Source of the DNA: Martinezella tropici
Lineage (GTDB): Bacteria; Pseudomonadota; Alphaproteobacteria; Rhizobiales; Rhizobiaceae
Assembly (NCBI GenBank): GCA_000799755.1
Contig: JUHI01000022.1
Span: 48,713-112,712 of the forward strand
Direction: 5' to 3'
Length of the DNA stretch: 64,000 bases
The translations under genes were made by a program, and so were the position numbers. Under the pieces are notes generated by a model. It saw only the letters and a list, made by a program, of their open reading frames with translations, searched no databases and was not told the origin of the DNA. Below, piece by piece: positions 1-7,975 of this stretch. Positions within the stretch are counted from its first letter, which is position 1. Each line of letters begins with the position of its first letter.

Positions 1-1181
1 GCCCAGACGATCAGCTTGCCGAGGAGTGAATCGTAGAAGGGCGGCACGGTATAGCCCGCATAAAGCATCGTATCGAAACGGATGCCCTCGCCTTCCGGAA
101 CGGACAGTCTTGTCACGGTGCCCGGCGCCGGAAGAAAGCCCTTGGCCGGGTCCTCGGCATTGATCCGGCACTCGATGGCATGGCCACGAACGCGAATATC
201 GGACTGCGACAGCGACAAGGGTGCCCCACCCGCCACCTTGAACATCTCCTGCACCAGATCGATGCCGGTAATCATCTCGGTCACCGGATGCTCGACCTGG
301 ATGCGCGTGTTCACCTCGATGAAGTAGAACTGCCTGCTATCCTCGTCGTAGAGATATTCGACCGTCCCCGCGCCGCGATAGCCGACCTCCGCCGCAAGGG
401 CCACGGCACTGGCGCAAAGGCGCTGCCGGACATCTTCGGGCAGCAGGAAGGCTTGCGCCTCCTCCCACACCTTCTGGCGACGACGCTGCAACGAGCATTC
501 GCGCTCGAAGCAATGCACGAAGTTGCGTCCGTCACCAAAGATCTGCACCTCGACGTGCCGGGCGCGGGTGACGACCTTTTCCATGTAGAGGCCACCATCG
601 CCGAAAGCAGCGGCGGCCTCCGCCGAAGCAAGCGGAAACTGCTCCCTGAGTTCGGTAAGCGACTGGACGATGCGAATGCCGCGCCCGCCACCACCGGCGG
701 CCGCCTTGATCATCACGGGAAAGCCAGTCCGTTCGGCAATCGCCTCGGCAGCACCAATATCTGCAACGCGACCATCACTTCCCGGCACCGTCGGTACGCC
801 GGCGCGCGCGGCAATTGCTCGCGCCGCCACCTTGTCACCGAGCAATCGTATGGCCTCGCCGCTCGGTCCGATGAAGATCATCCCGGCTGCCTCGACGGCA
901 TCGGCAAAATCGCCGTTTTCAGACAGAAACCCGTATCCAGGATGAACGGCATCCACGCCGGCTGTTCGCGCGGCCGAAACAATGGCCTCTATGTTCAGAT
1001 AGGATTTCTTCGGCGCTGGCGAACCGATATCGATCGCCTCGTCTGCCAGTTTCACCGCGAGCATATCGGCGTCTGCAGCGCTATGGACCTGCACGGTGCG
1101 AATACCGAGCGCCTTGGCAGCTTTTATGATCCTGACGGCGATCTCGCCGCGATTGGCAACCAGAACGGAGCGGATGGTCAT
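1..1181 (-). CDS. accC: Biotin carboxylase (AccC-like), cut by the window edge
   Basis: Biotin carboxylase carboxylates the biotin on a partner carrier protein using ATP and bicarbonate. About 393 residues are present and roughly the last 55 lie beyond base 1. The N-terminus (VANRGEIAVRII), the ATP-grasp glycine loop (AAAGGGGRGI, around residue 165) and the catalytic stretch NTRIQVEHPVTE (around residue 290) are all intact. The ATG at 1181 overlaps the stop of the carrier gene in an ATGA, so the two are translationally coupled. Because pxpA is the first gene of this operon, the carboxylase may act in 5-oxoproline metabolism rather than fatty acid synthesis. That role is inference. The enzyme family is clear. 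Confidence 0.93.
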   Translation of the reverse strand, partial: MTIRSVLVANRGEIAVRIIKAAKALGIRTVQVHSAADADMLAVKLADEAIDIGSPAPKKSYLNIEAIVSAARTAGVDAVHPGYGFLSENGDFADAVEAAGMIFIGPSGEAIRLLGDKVAARAIAARAGVPTVPGSDGRVADIGAAEAIAERTGFPVMIKAAAGGGGRGIRIVQSLTELREQFPLASAEAAAAFGDGGLYMEKVVTRARHVEVQIFGDGRNFVHCFERECSLQRRRQKVWEEAQAFLLPEDVRQRLCASAVALAAEVGYRGAGTVEYLYDEDSRQFYFIEVNTRIQVEHPVTEMITGIDLVQEMFKVAGGAPLSLSQSDIRVRGHAIECRINAEDPAKGFLPAPGTVTRLSVPEGEGIRFDTMLYAGYTVPPFYDSLLGKLIVW

Positions 1182-1420
1182 GGGTCCACCTCCGCGATGA
1201 TCTGGCCGGCCATGACAGGCTCTTCATTGTCGACAAGGAAGGTGATGTTCTTGCCATCAAGCCCAGCCGGTATCTGCTGAAAGGTCTTCATGACTTCGAT
1301 CAGGCCGATCGTATCGCCTGCGGCAACCGCATCGCCGTCAGCCTTGAAGGGCGGCGTGTCCGGAGAGGAAGCCCTGTAGAAAGTTCCCGGAAGGGGTGAT
1401 CTGATCTCAAGCTTGCTCAT
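1178..1420 (-). CDS. accB: Short biotin carboxyl carrier protein (AccB-like)
   Basis: This 80-residue protein is just the biotinyl domain. It lacks the N-terminal region and Ala/Pro linker of housekeeping AccB (about 150 residues). It begins with the typical SPLPGTFYR strand. The biotin-accepting Lys45 lies in IEVMKT, where housekeeping AccB has EAMKM. It should carry carboxybiotin for the overlapping biotin carboxylase downstream. Its start lies 14 bp inside the end of pxpA. The short form and variant motif fit a dedicated carrier for a non-housekeeping carboxylase. No carboxyltransferase subunit is visible in the window. Confidence 0.88.
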   Translation of the reverse strand: MSKLEIRSPLPGTFYRASSPDTPPFKADGDAVAAGDTIGLIEVMKTFQQIPAGLDGKNITFLVDNEEPVMAGQIIAEVDP

Positions 1421-2213
1421 GGGACCTCCGTGCTGCGTCGCTGTTCAAAATCTGTGAAACGGGTGCAATTCTTATACCCTCGGCAATGAGGGCCTCGCGC
1501 ATGTGGCGCACGATATCGAGCGCACCCAAAGTATCGGAATGAAAACAGATGGAATCGAAGGCGATCGGAATATCCGCGCCGTTGACGGTGCGCACGACGC
1601 CCTCGGTGCAGGCTCGCACGACCTTGCGGGCAATCGCCTTCGGATCGGGTCGGCCGACATCCCTGGTGAAGACGATCCAGCCGGTATCGCCATAGTCGCG
1701 GTCGGCATAGAACTCGCGGACGACAGGCTGGCCGGCTTCCTCGGCCGCAAGGCAGGTGGCGGAACCATCCATGCAGAAGACGAACATGTTCGGCGCCGCG
1801 GTGCGCATGTATTGTATGAAGATCTGCGAGAGATCCGGGTTTGCCGCAAGCTCCATGTAAAGCGCGCCATGCGGCTTCACATGCTGCACCGGCACGCCGT
1901 AGCGTCTGGCGAATTCCCGCAGCGCGCCGACCTGATAGACCAGATCGTTGACCAGTTCACGGCTGGTGCCGTTGATCTTGCGCCGCCCGAAGCCCTGGAG
2001 ATCGTTGTAGCCGGGATGAGCTCCAACGCCGACGCCATGGGCAGCCGCCATCCGCACGGTCTCGTCCATGAGATTGGGATCGCCGGCATGAAAGCCGGTT
2101 GCGATATTGGCCGAACTGATGAGCGAGATGAGTTCCTCGTCATGCGCGTCGCCGATCCGCCAACGGCCGAAAGCCTCCCCCATGTCGCAATTGATATCGA
2201 CAGCTTCCTTCAA
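1407..2213 (-). CDS. pxpA: 5-oxoprolinase subunit A (LamB/YcsF family)
   Basis: PxpA is one subunit of the prokaryotic ATP-dependent 5-oxoprolinase (PxpABC), which opens 5-oxoproline to glutamate. The 268-residue protein is full length. Family signatures are DINCDMGEAFGRW at the N-terminus, STANIATGFHAGDP-type sequence near residue 35 (here SSANIATGFHAGDP), GVGAHPGYND near 63 and VKPHGALY near 112. It is the first gene of a leftward operon with the short BCCP and biotin carboxylase. PxpB and PxpC are not in the window and could lie beyond base 1. Expression is probably controlled by the divergent LysR gene at 2473 across a dyad-rich intergenic region. Confidence 0.92.
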   Translation of the reverse strand: MKEAVDINCDMGEAFGRWRIGDAHDEELISLISSANIATGFHAGDPNLMDETVRMAAAHGVGVGAHPGYNDLQGFGRRKINGTSRELVNDLVYQVGALREFARRYGVPVQHVKPHGALYMELAANPDLSQIFIQYMRTAAPNMFVFCMDGSATCLAAEEAGQPVVREFYADRDYGDTGWIVFTRDVGRPDPKAIARKVVRACTEGVVRTVNGADIPIAFDSICFHSDTLGALDIVRHMREALIAEGIRIAPVSQILNSDAARRSHEQA

Positions 2214-2310
2214 ATGCCTTCCCTCGCACTTGCGTCCCGCTCAGGACCGATACCGAAACGCTAAGGGCAAAGAGGATCTTTGAAAAATACAATTTTTAAA
2301 GTTACATTAT

Positions 2311-2367
2311 CTGATAAATTGATATCAGCGCCTGAAATAGCATCAGGAAATATTAATTGATATCAAT
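2311..2367. promoter_or_regulatory. Repeated dyad, likely LysR operator
   Basis: Two copies of ATTGATATCA lie 38 bp apart (2318-2327 and 2356-2365) between divergent pxpA and the LysR gene. The second extends to the perfect 12-bp palindrome ATTGATATCAAT (2356-2367). The first is the right part of CTGATA-N6-TATCAG (2311-2328). Spaced dyads in an AT-rich divergent promoter are typical of LysR-type recall and activation sites. Assignment to the adjacent regulator is inferred. Confidence 0.6.
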
Positions 2368-2409
2368 AGCATACGGAAACTGCGCAAGAATATATCGAGA
2401 ATAAGCTCA

Positions 2410-2432
2410 TTTCAGATCCACGAAATCTGAAA
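2410..2432. promoter_or_regulatory. 8-bp inverted repeat in LysR leader
   Basis: TTTCAGAT (2410-2417) and ATCTGAAA (2425-2432) form a perfect inverted repeat with a 7-nt spacer, 41 bp before the LysR ATG. No T-run follows, so it reads as an operator or leader hairpin rather than a terminator. It differs in sequence from the upstream ATTGATATCA dyads. Confidence 0.4.
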
Positions 2433-2472
2433 CAGCACAGCAGCTTTCAGAAAAATAGATGGGAAAAGCCTC

Positions 2473-3381
2473 ATGGGTCTGAGCCTCCGGCAGCTTCGCT
2501 ATTTCGTCGCAACAGCGGAATACGGGCAGATTTCGCATGCGGCCGTCAACCTGTCGATCTCGCAGTCCGCCGTCACCGCGGCGATCAAGGATCTCGAACT
2601 GACGGTCGGCGTATCACTGTTCAACCGTACGCCGCAGGGCATGGAGTTGACCACGGCGGGCCGGCAATTCCTGTCGCATGCCTATGAGATCCTGGCAAAG
2701 GTCGATGAAGCGACCCATCTCAATCTGGTCAGCAGCGATATCGAGGGAGAGCTCGTCGTTGCCGCCACCTATACCGTCATCGGCTATTTCCTGCCGCTGC
2801 ATATCGAGCGCATCCGCCGCCTCTATCCGAAACTGAAAATTCAGCTCTACGAGGTCAATCGCGAGTCGATCGAAGAAGGCCTTCTGACCAATCGTTACGA
2901 CATCTCGGTACTGCTGACATCGAACATCCTCAACCCGATGTTGACGACCGAAACGCTCCTGAGTTCCGTTAGGCGCCTTTGGTTGCCCGCAGGCCACGAT
3001 CTCCAGCGGCGCGACGGCATAGGCCTGCGCGAAATCGCGGAAGAACCCTATATCATGCTAACGGTCGATGAAGCCGCCCACTCGTCACTGCGATACTGGA
3101 GCCGAGGCCCTTATCAGCCGAAGGTGCTTTTGCGGACCAGCTCGATCGAGGCTGTGCGATCGATGGTGGCCAACGGCCTCGGTGTAGCAATCCTTTCGGA
3201 CATGGTACACCGCCCTTGGTCGCTTGAAGGGCGGCGCATCGAGACCGTGAACATTCAGGACCCGGTTCCGCCCATGGATGTAGGGCTGGCCTGGCGCGCC
3301 AATGTCGAGTTCAGCCAGCCGATGCTTGCCTTCAGGCGCTATTTCCAGCAGGCCTATAGCCTGCCGGGCACGAATTCCTGA
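2473..3381 (+). CDS. LysR-family transcriptional regulator
   Basis: At 302 residues it has typical LTTR length. The N-terminal winged HTH is plain (LRQLRYFVATAEYGQISHAA, then LSISQSAVTAAIKDLE around residues 25-45), followed by a LysR substrate-binding domain. It is divergent from pxpA and is the obvious candidate regulator of the oxoproline/biotin carboxylase operon, perhaps sensing oxoproline or a related metabolite (inference). The ATG at 2473 is preceded by a GGGAAA-type ribosome site. The 259-bp intergenic region contains repeated dyads suited to LTTR binding. Confidence 0.88.
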   Translation: MGLSLRQLRYFVATAEYGQISHAAVNLSISQSAVTAAIKDLELTVGVSLFNRTPQGMELTTAGRQFLSHAYEILAKVDEATHLNLVSSDIEGELVVAATYTVIGYFLPLHIERIRRLYPKLKIQLYEVNRESIEEGLLTNRYDISVLLTSNILNPMLTTETLLSSVRRLWLPAGHDLQRRDGIGLREIAEEPYIMLTVDEAAHSSLRYWSRGPYQPKVLLRTSSIEAVRSMVANGLGVAILSDMVHRPWSLEGRRIETVNIQDPVPPMDVGLAWRANVEFSQPMLAFRRYFQQAYSLPGTNS

Positions 3382-3454
3382 TCCTCTACCCTGGTGGTAT
3401 TTCCGGCTTTGCGCTTCAACATGCGATCGCCCGGCCGCGTGCTTGCGCAAGCCA

Positions 3455-5194
3455 TTATTGCACCAAGACAGGCTGCGTGCACCTTGCGTCAGTCACGCTT
3501 ATATCGGCTTGCCCGATACCGATGCCGAGCAGACCGAGCAGACCGTATAGAACCTGATCGAGCGGCGCGGTGACAATCGACAGCGTGTCGGCGAGGGCGG
3601 AGAGCACCTCCTTCGGCGTTCCGATCGTCAGGAAGAGCAATTGGATGGTAATGGTGGTGTTTTTCAGCAGGGACGAGACCGTGGAAGTCAGGACACTATT
3701 GGTGGAGACGGTCTTGATCGTACCTGCCGAAATCTCCGGAGGCTGAAAAGTCACCCGCGTCGGGCTCATGTTTGCGATGTCGATCTGTGCGCTTGCAATC
3801 ACTTTCAGAAGGAGGGAATCGATGATCGCGGCCGGTGTCACCCTCGGCGTGGAGCCGAAATTTACGAAGGCTGACGTGTTAACATCACCCAAAGCAACTT
3901 CTGCAACGCCCGGCACGGCGTCAATCCCGACGACGGCGTTCGGCATGGCGCCGCCGACACAGGTGATCGAAGCAAGCTTGGCCTCGGCAGGAGCAAGCTC
4001 GACGTAAAGCGGTATCCTGATTTTCAGGCCGGCGATCAGGGACAGGCCTGTGATGGCGACTTCGAGTGCGGTCCGAACCTGCGGCGTGCGAACGATCGTG
4101 CCGGGCGCCCCTACGGCAAGGGCGGGGGTCTGTTGCGACATTTCACCGATCGCCAGCGTCAGCGTTGCTGTCGCCAGACCGGGCAGCGCGACACCTAGGT
4201 CGATGGCGATCTGCCTTTGCTGATTGGCGGCCATCGCCGTCGCCGAGATCAGGTTCAGCACGTTGATATTGGCGGTCAGATTGGGAGAGGTGCCAACGAC
4301 ATTGCGTCCCAGAGGACCAAGATTGACAATATCCTGCAGCTTGACGGTCAGTTTCGTCGTACCAAGCGTCTTGCCGAGATTGTTGATAAGGGTCACGACC
4401 CCCGCCGAAAGATTGGTCGACTTGCCAAGAGCGCCGAGGATCTTGTCATAAGTGACATCCGTCGCCAGAAGCTGATTATAGCTTATGCCGGTCAGCTTGA
4501 GATCCGTCGCCAGGAGATTGAGGAAACTCAGAAGATTGACGTTCGCACTGATGAGCGATTGATAGTCCGCAACTTTTAGGGAAACCTGCGTTCCCAGCAG
4601 CGTACTCAGGAGCTGATTCAGAATGCCGCCATTGAGGCTCAGAAGCCGCGATCCGATCGAAAAGGCGGCCAGACGCTCATTGGATGCCGTGCCCGTCGCG
4701 CTCAGGGTCGGCGGCGTGGAAAAGGCGGAAGCGAACGGCATCACGGCCTTTTGGGTCAACGTCACCTTGACCGAATCGTATGGCGAAGTTCCTGTGGAAG
4801 AGAAGCGATTTGCAACCGGGATCGATGTGTCCGCCGTGTAGGCGCCAAGTACCAGATTGCCTACGGTCTCATATTGACCGGAGTTGGCCGTAGCCGCGTT
4901 GACGAGGCCGTTGCTCGTCATATAGCTGCTGCCCGAGGCAATCGCCGGGGTGGTGCCGTTGCTGACGAGATTGTTCAAAAGTGCGGTCTGGGCATTTGCG
5001 ATATCGGAAGCAGCCGAGATTGCACCGATGTCGCTCAACTGCTGCAGGCGCCGTTGCTGCAACGTCATCATCCCGTAATCGATGCCGAGGCCAAGGCAAT
5101 AGAGGATCAGGGGCGAGACAAGGGCAGTCGTGACGGCGACATTGCCTCGCTTGTCTCGAAGCGACGCAAGCCGACCGAGAAGCCGTTTCATCAC
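3455..5194 (-). CDS. TadG-like pilus-associated protein
   Basis: This 579-residue protein starts with a basic stretch and one hydrophobic helix (GNVAVTTALVSPLILYCLGLGIDYG, residues about 18-42), as in TadG/Flp-pilus accessory proteins. The rest is a long Ala/Leu/Thr/Ser-rich predicted extracytoplasmic region with two Cys near the C-terminus. Its ATG overlaps the stop of the TadE gene (ATGA), so both are made together. TadG-type proteins are anchored in the inner membrane and assist tight-adherence pili. The other tad genes (ATPase, secretin, prepilin) are absent here. The function of the large C-terminal region is unknown. Confidence 0.8.
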   Translation of the reverse strand: MMKRLLGRLASLRDKRGNVAVTTALVSPLILYCLGLGIDYGMMTLQQRRLQQLSDIGAISAASDIANAQTALLNNLVSNGTTPAIASGSSYMTSNGLVNAATANSGQYETVGNLVLGAYTADTSIPVANRFSSTGTSPYDSVKVTLTQKAVMPFASAFSTPPTLSATGTASNERLAAFSIGSRLLSLNGGILNQLLSTLLGTQVSLKVADYQSLISANVNLLSFLNLLATDLKLTGISYNQLLATDVTYDKILGALGKSTNLSAGVVTLINNLGKTLGTTKLTVKLQDIVNLGPLGRNVVGTSPNLTANINVLNLISATAMAANQQRQIAIDLGVALPGLATATLTLAIGEMSQQTPALAVGAPGTIVRTPQVRTALEVAITGLSLIAGLKIRIPLYVELAPAEAKLASITCVGGAMPNAVVGIDAVPGVAEVALGDVNTSAFVNFGSTPRVTPAAIIDSLLLKVIASAQIDIANMSPTRVTFQPPEISAGTIKTVSTNSVLTSTVSSLLKNTTITIQLLFLTIGTPKEVLSALADTLSIVTAPLDQVLYGLLGLLGIGIGQADISVTDARCTQPVLVQ

Positions 5195-5613
5195 AGTCCT
5201 CCCATGCGAATGGTCGAGTAGCGACGAATGGTTGGGTTCGGCATTGCGAACGTATAGAGATTCCAGATCGGAAGAGCCGACGCGTCATAACTGGCGCTGA
5301 CCGTGAACTGGTTGGCGTTGGTCGGGTCGGTGGCGACGGTCACCGTCAGCTTGGTCTTGTCGATGAAAGCGTCATTGATCGTCGAATTGGTGACGAAGCT
5401 TTGAACAAGCTGGCTTCGCTCGTCTGCCGATAGCCCGGCGATTGCCGTTCGGGCGGCATCGGCCGTCAATTGCTGCAGCGAGTGAGCGGCGGTGAGATAG
5501 ATGGCAAAGGCGACCAGTGTGAGAAGCAGAAGGAAAAAAAGCGGCGCGATAAGAGCGAATTCGACCGCTGCGGCCCCCTTATTCTCCCTGTAGAAATGAG
5601 AAACACGATACAT
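5191..5613 (-). CDS. TadE-family pseudopilin-like protein
   Basis: This 140-residue protein carries the pseudopilin motif GAAAVEFALIAPLF followed by a hydrophobic helix (residues about 13-40), with the conserved Glu five residues after the processing-site Gly. TadE proteins are minor pseudopilins processed by the TadV/CpaA-type prepilin peptidase. It is the first gene of a two-gene unit with the TadG-like gene. The unit is isolated from any tad cluster in this window, so it would rely on a machinery encoded elsewhere. Confidence 0.85.
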   Translation of the reverse strand: MYRVSHFYRENKGAAAVEFALIAPLFFLLLLTLVAFAIYLTAAHSLQQLTADAARTAIAGLSADERSQLVQSFVTNSTINDAFIDKTKLTVTVATDPTNANQFTVSASYDASALPIWNLYTFAMPNPTIRRYSTIRMGGL

Positions 5614-5948
5614 AGTCCTGTCTCCTTCAGTCGACCTTCATCTGTTCGATGACGGTCGAGGAGACCTTAGGCTTCGGACGTTAATTTTATATTTCTAAAT
5701 AAGGTATTTTCTAATATGATTACATCTTAAAGATGTTGAATACTTGATGAAATTGTCGTTGCACTGAAGAACGTCTATCTCTTTAACTTCCGGCTAAGGG
5801 CACCCGGCAAGGCCCCGTTTCCACGCTTTCCTTTATCCGCCTCGCTCCTCGACGCAAGTCGGTGGAGACACCTCGGCGGCGGCGCTCCCTTCGATACCAA
5901 GCCCGGCACGTCACATCGTGCTCGAAGCCGAGATCCACAGCCGATAAA
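5614..5948. other. Gap upstream of tadE with a short palindrome
   Basis: No convincing gene is seen in this 335-bp gap. The part near tadE (about 5670-5750) is AT-rich and should hold the tadE promoter. It includes the palindrome ACATCTT-A-AAGATGT (5722-5736), a candidate operator. The rest, towards 5948, is ordinary high-GC sequence with no clear terminator. Confidence 0.45.
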
Positions 5949-6158
5949 TCATTTCTTCTTCGGTACCAGATCCCAGCCGCCCTGGATGTTTCTGATGAAG
6001 CGGCGGTTTCCTTTATAATAGCTGACCGCGCCCGTCCGATCGACCTTGATGGATGTCGGCAAGGACTGCGTCACCGCCTTTAGCCGCTCGACCATATCAA
6101 GCGCCTCCTGCCTTTTCCCCGCGCGGATCAGCGCCATCAGTTTCGACTCTTGTTTCAT
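5949..6158 (-). CDS. Small hypothetical protein (69 aa)
   Basis: I do not recognise this gene. The 69-residue product is basic, with an N-terminal amphipathic helical half (KRQEALDMVERLKAVTQ) and a C-terminal half rich in aromatic and basic residues ending VPKKK. It has no signal peptide or membrane segment. It lies 73 bp downstream of the ABC permease on the same strand, so it may be read from the same transcript, though a link to transport is not evident. Coding status rests on its plausible composition and the lack of any better gene here. Confidence 0.5.
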   Translation of the reverse strand: MKQESKLMALIRAGKRQEALDMVERLKAVTQSLPTSIKVDRTGAVSYYKGNRRFIRNIQGGWDLVPKKK

Positions 6159-6231
6159 CCTCTATACTCCCGTTGATGGAGGTCTAAGGGCGGGCGGAAC
6201 TTGCGACTTGTCAGTCCTACTTGCATATTGG

Positions 6232-7032
6232 TCACCCCACTCGGCGTTGCATGAACAGCGAACGCAGGGCTACGGCCACTACGCAAACGCTGGAAACGAG
6301 AAAGATTGCGCCTGACATCGCGTAGATCGTCGGCGAGGCGCCGGAGTTCATCTTGCCGAACAGCACCACCGGCAGCGTGTTCTGGCGGCCTGCCAGATAG
6401 AAGGCGCGCGTAAACTCGTTGAGCGACAGCAGGAACGAAAAGATGAAGGCACTGACGAGGCCCGGCCGGATCAATGGCAGGGTAATGTCCCAGAACTGCC
6501 GGAAACGGCCGGCGCCGAGATCGTCGGCCGCCATCAGATAGGTCCGCTTGACCGCGGCAAAGCTCGTCAGGATGACGATGAAGGCAAAGGGCATCGCCCA
6601 CAAGAGATGGCCGGCAATGACGGTCAGGGCGGATGCTTTCACGCCGACGCGGCTGATGACGGTCGAAAGCGCCAGCCCCTGGATGACGCCGGGTACGAAC
6701 ATCGGCAGCAGCACGGTCAGAAACCACAGGCTTCGCCCGCGGTGAAGCTCGCGATGGGCGAGCGCCGCGCCCAGTGACAGCAGCGTCGCGATGACTGCCG
6801 TCGCAAGCCCGATGACGATCGACTGGCCAAGTGCTGCGACGAGCGCGGTTTCCGAGCCGAGCGCAAGATACCATTTCAGGGTAATGTCCGAAAAATGCGG
6901 CAGGCCCGGCTGCAGCGCCGGATTGAACGACACGCCGAGCAGATAAAGCGGCGGCGCATAGATGACGAGGAGGCCGAAGACGGTCAGCGTCCAGATGACG
7001 ATGCGCGGCGTCGCTCCTTCCCGGACGATCAT
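6232..7032 (-). CDS. ABC permease, PotC type
   Basis: The inner-membrane permease is 266 residues when started at the ATG at 7032, which overlaps the stop of the upstream permease in ATGA. A longer open frame reaches upstream but runs across the other permease gene. It shows about six membrane helices and the permease EAA-loop sequence (AADDLGAGRFRQFWDITLPLIRPGL, residues about 165-190). It pairs with the gene at 7029-7883 to form the channel of a spermidine/putrescine-type importer. It closes a leftward operon with hyuB and hyuA, so the cargo may be a hydantoin, oxoproline or similar compound rather than a polyamine (inference). Confidence 0.88.
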   Translation of the reverse strand: MIVREGATPRIVIWTLTVFGLLVIYAPPLYLLGVSFNPALQPGLPHFSDITLKWYLALGSETALVAALGQSIVIGLATAVIATLLSLGAALAHRELHRGRSLWFLTVLLPMFVPGVIQGLALSTVISRVGVKASALTVIAGHLLWAMPFAFIVILTSFAAVKRTYLMAADDLGAGRFRQFWDITLPLIRPGLVSAFIFSFLLSLNEFTRAFYLAGRQNTLPVVLFGKMNSGASPTIYAMSGAIFLVSSVCVVAVALRSLFMQRRVG

Positions 7033-7883
7033 TGGCCTCGCTCCTCGAACAGCGAAGAGAGGCCAAATATGGCGTCTCCGATCAGCACCAGTCCGAACAC
7101 GATGACGAGCATCAGCGTCGAAATGGCAAAGGCGAGCGGGAAATTCGCGACGCGCATCACATCGTTGATCATCACGGAGACGATCGAGGCGCCGGCACCG
7201 CCGAGCATCTGCACCTCCGTCGAGGAGCCGGCGACCATGACGAAGACGAACAGGAAACCGGCGAAAACGCCGGAATAGGTCAGCGGCAGCAACACGGTTC
7301 GCGCCATCGTCCAGAAGCCGGCGCCGAGATCGCGCGATGCCGCCAGCGCGACCGGATCGACGCGGCGCATGGAGAGCAGGATGGGGAAAGTCGCAAACGG
7401 CAGGTACGAGGCGACAAGCCCGACGATGACGGCGAAATCGCTGAACAGCAACCAATCGAGCGGCGCATCCGTGATGCCGGCCTGCTGGAGAAGCGTGTTG
7501 ATGACGCCGGTGCGGCCGAGCAGCAACCGCCAGGAAAAGGAACGAATGAGATAGGATGTGAAGAACGGGATGGTCAGGAGCGCGGCAAGCAGGACCGACA
7601 GCCTTCGCCGGGCCAGAAAATACATGGCATAGGCCGTGGGATAGGCGATGACGAGGCAGATCGCCGATGTCAGGAATGCCTTGCCGAGCGTCGACAGGAA
7701 CACGCTCCAGCGCCCGGCATCCAGGATAGCGCCGTAGGCGGCAAGGCTGAACTCCGGCTTGATCCAGTAAGTAGCCGAGTCCCAGGCGCAGAAGCTCCAG
7801 ACCACAACGAGAACAAGCGGCGCAAGGCCAAGCACAAGGATCGCCGCAAGCGGAGCAGCTAGCAAAAGCGCCGATGTCTTCAT
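7029..7883 (-). CDS. ABC permease, PotB type
   Basis: The first permease of the importer is 284 residues, with a hydrophobic N-terminal helix and the EAA-type loop (AASRDLGAGFWTMARTVLLPL, residues about 180-200). It precedes the PotC-type permease with a 4-bp ATGA overlap and follows the binding-protein gene after 92 bp. Both partners, the ATPase and a Tat-exported binding protein are encoded in the same operon, giving a complete importer. Substrate is not determined by sequence. The hyuAB genes upstream suggest a cyclic amide. Confidence 0.88.
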   Translation of the reverse strand: MKTSALLLAAPLAAILVLGLAPLVLVVVWSFCAWDSATYWIKPEFSLAAYGAILDAGRWSVFLSTLGKAFLTSAICLVIAYPTAYAMYFLARRRLSVLLAALLTIPFFTSYLIRSFSWRLLLGRTGVINTLLQQAGITDAPLDWLLFSDFAVIVGLVASYLPFATFPILLSMRRVDPVALAASRDLGAGFWTMARTVLLPLTYSGVFAGFLFVFVMVAGSSTEVQMLGGAGASIVSVMINDVMRVANFPLAFAISTLMLVIVFGLVLIGDAIFGLSSLFEERGQ

Positions 7884-7975
7884 GGTCCAGTCTCCCTTCT
7901 CTTGGCGTTGATCCCATCGGCTCGGGGCCGGCCTGTCCTTCGACAGATGAGCCAGCCCCGGTCCATCGCGTTAAA

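Noticed and set aside
180..1280. A 366-codon open frame on the plus strand
   Set aside because: It lies antisense to the clear biotin carboxylase gene, and its composition is that of a GC-rich shadow frame.
1503..2264. A 253-codon plus-strand frame
   Set aside because: It is antisense to pxpA, has no known motif and no promoter or ribosome site.
7032..7862. A 276-codon plus-strand frame rich in charged residues
   Set aside because: It is antisense to a well-supported permease. The Asp/Glu/Arg richness is typical of the complement of membrane-protein codons.
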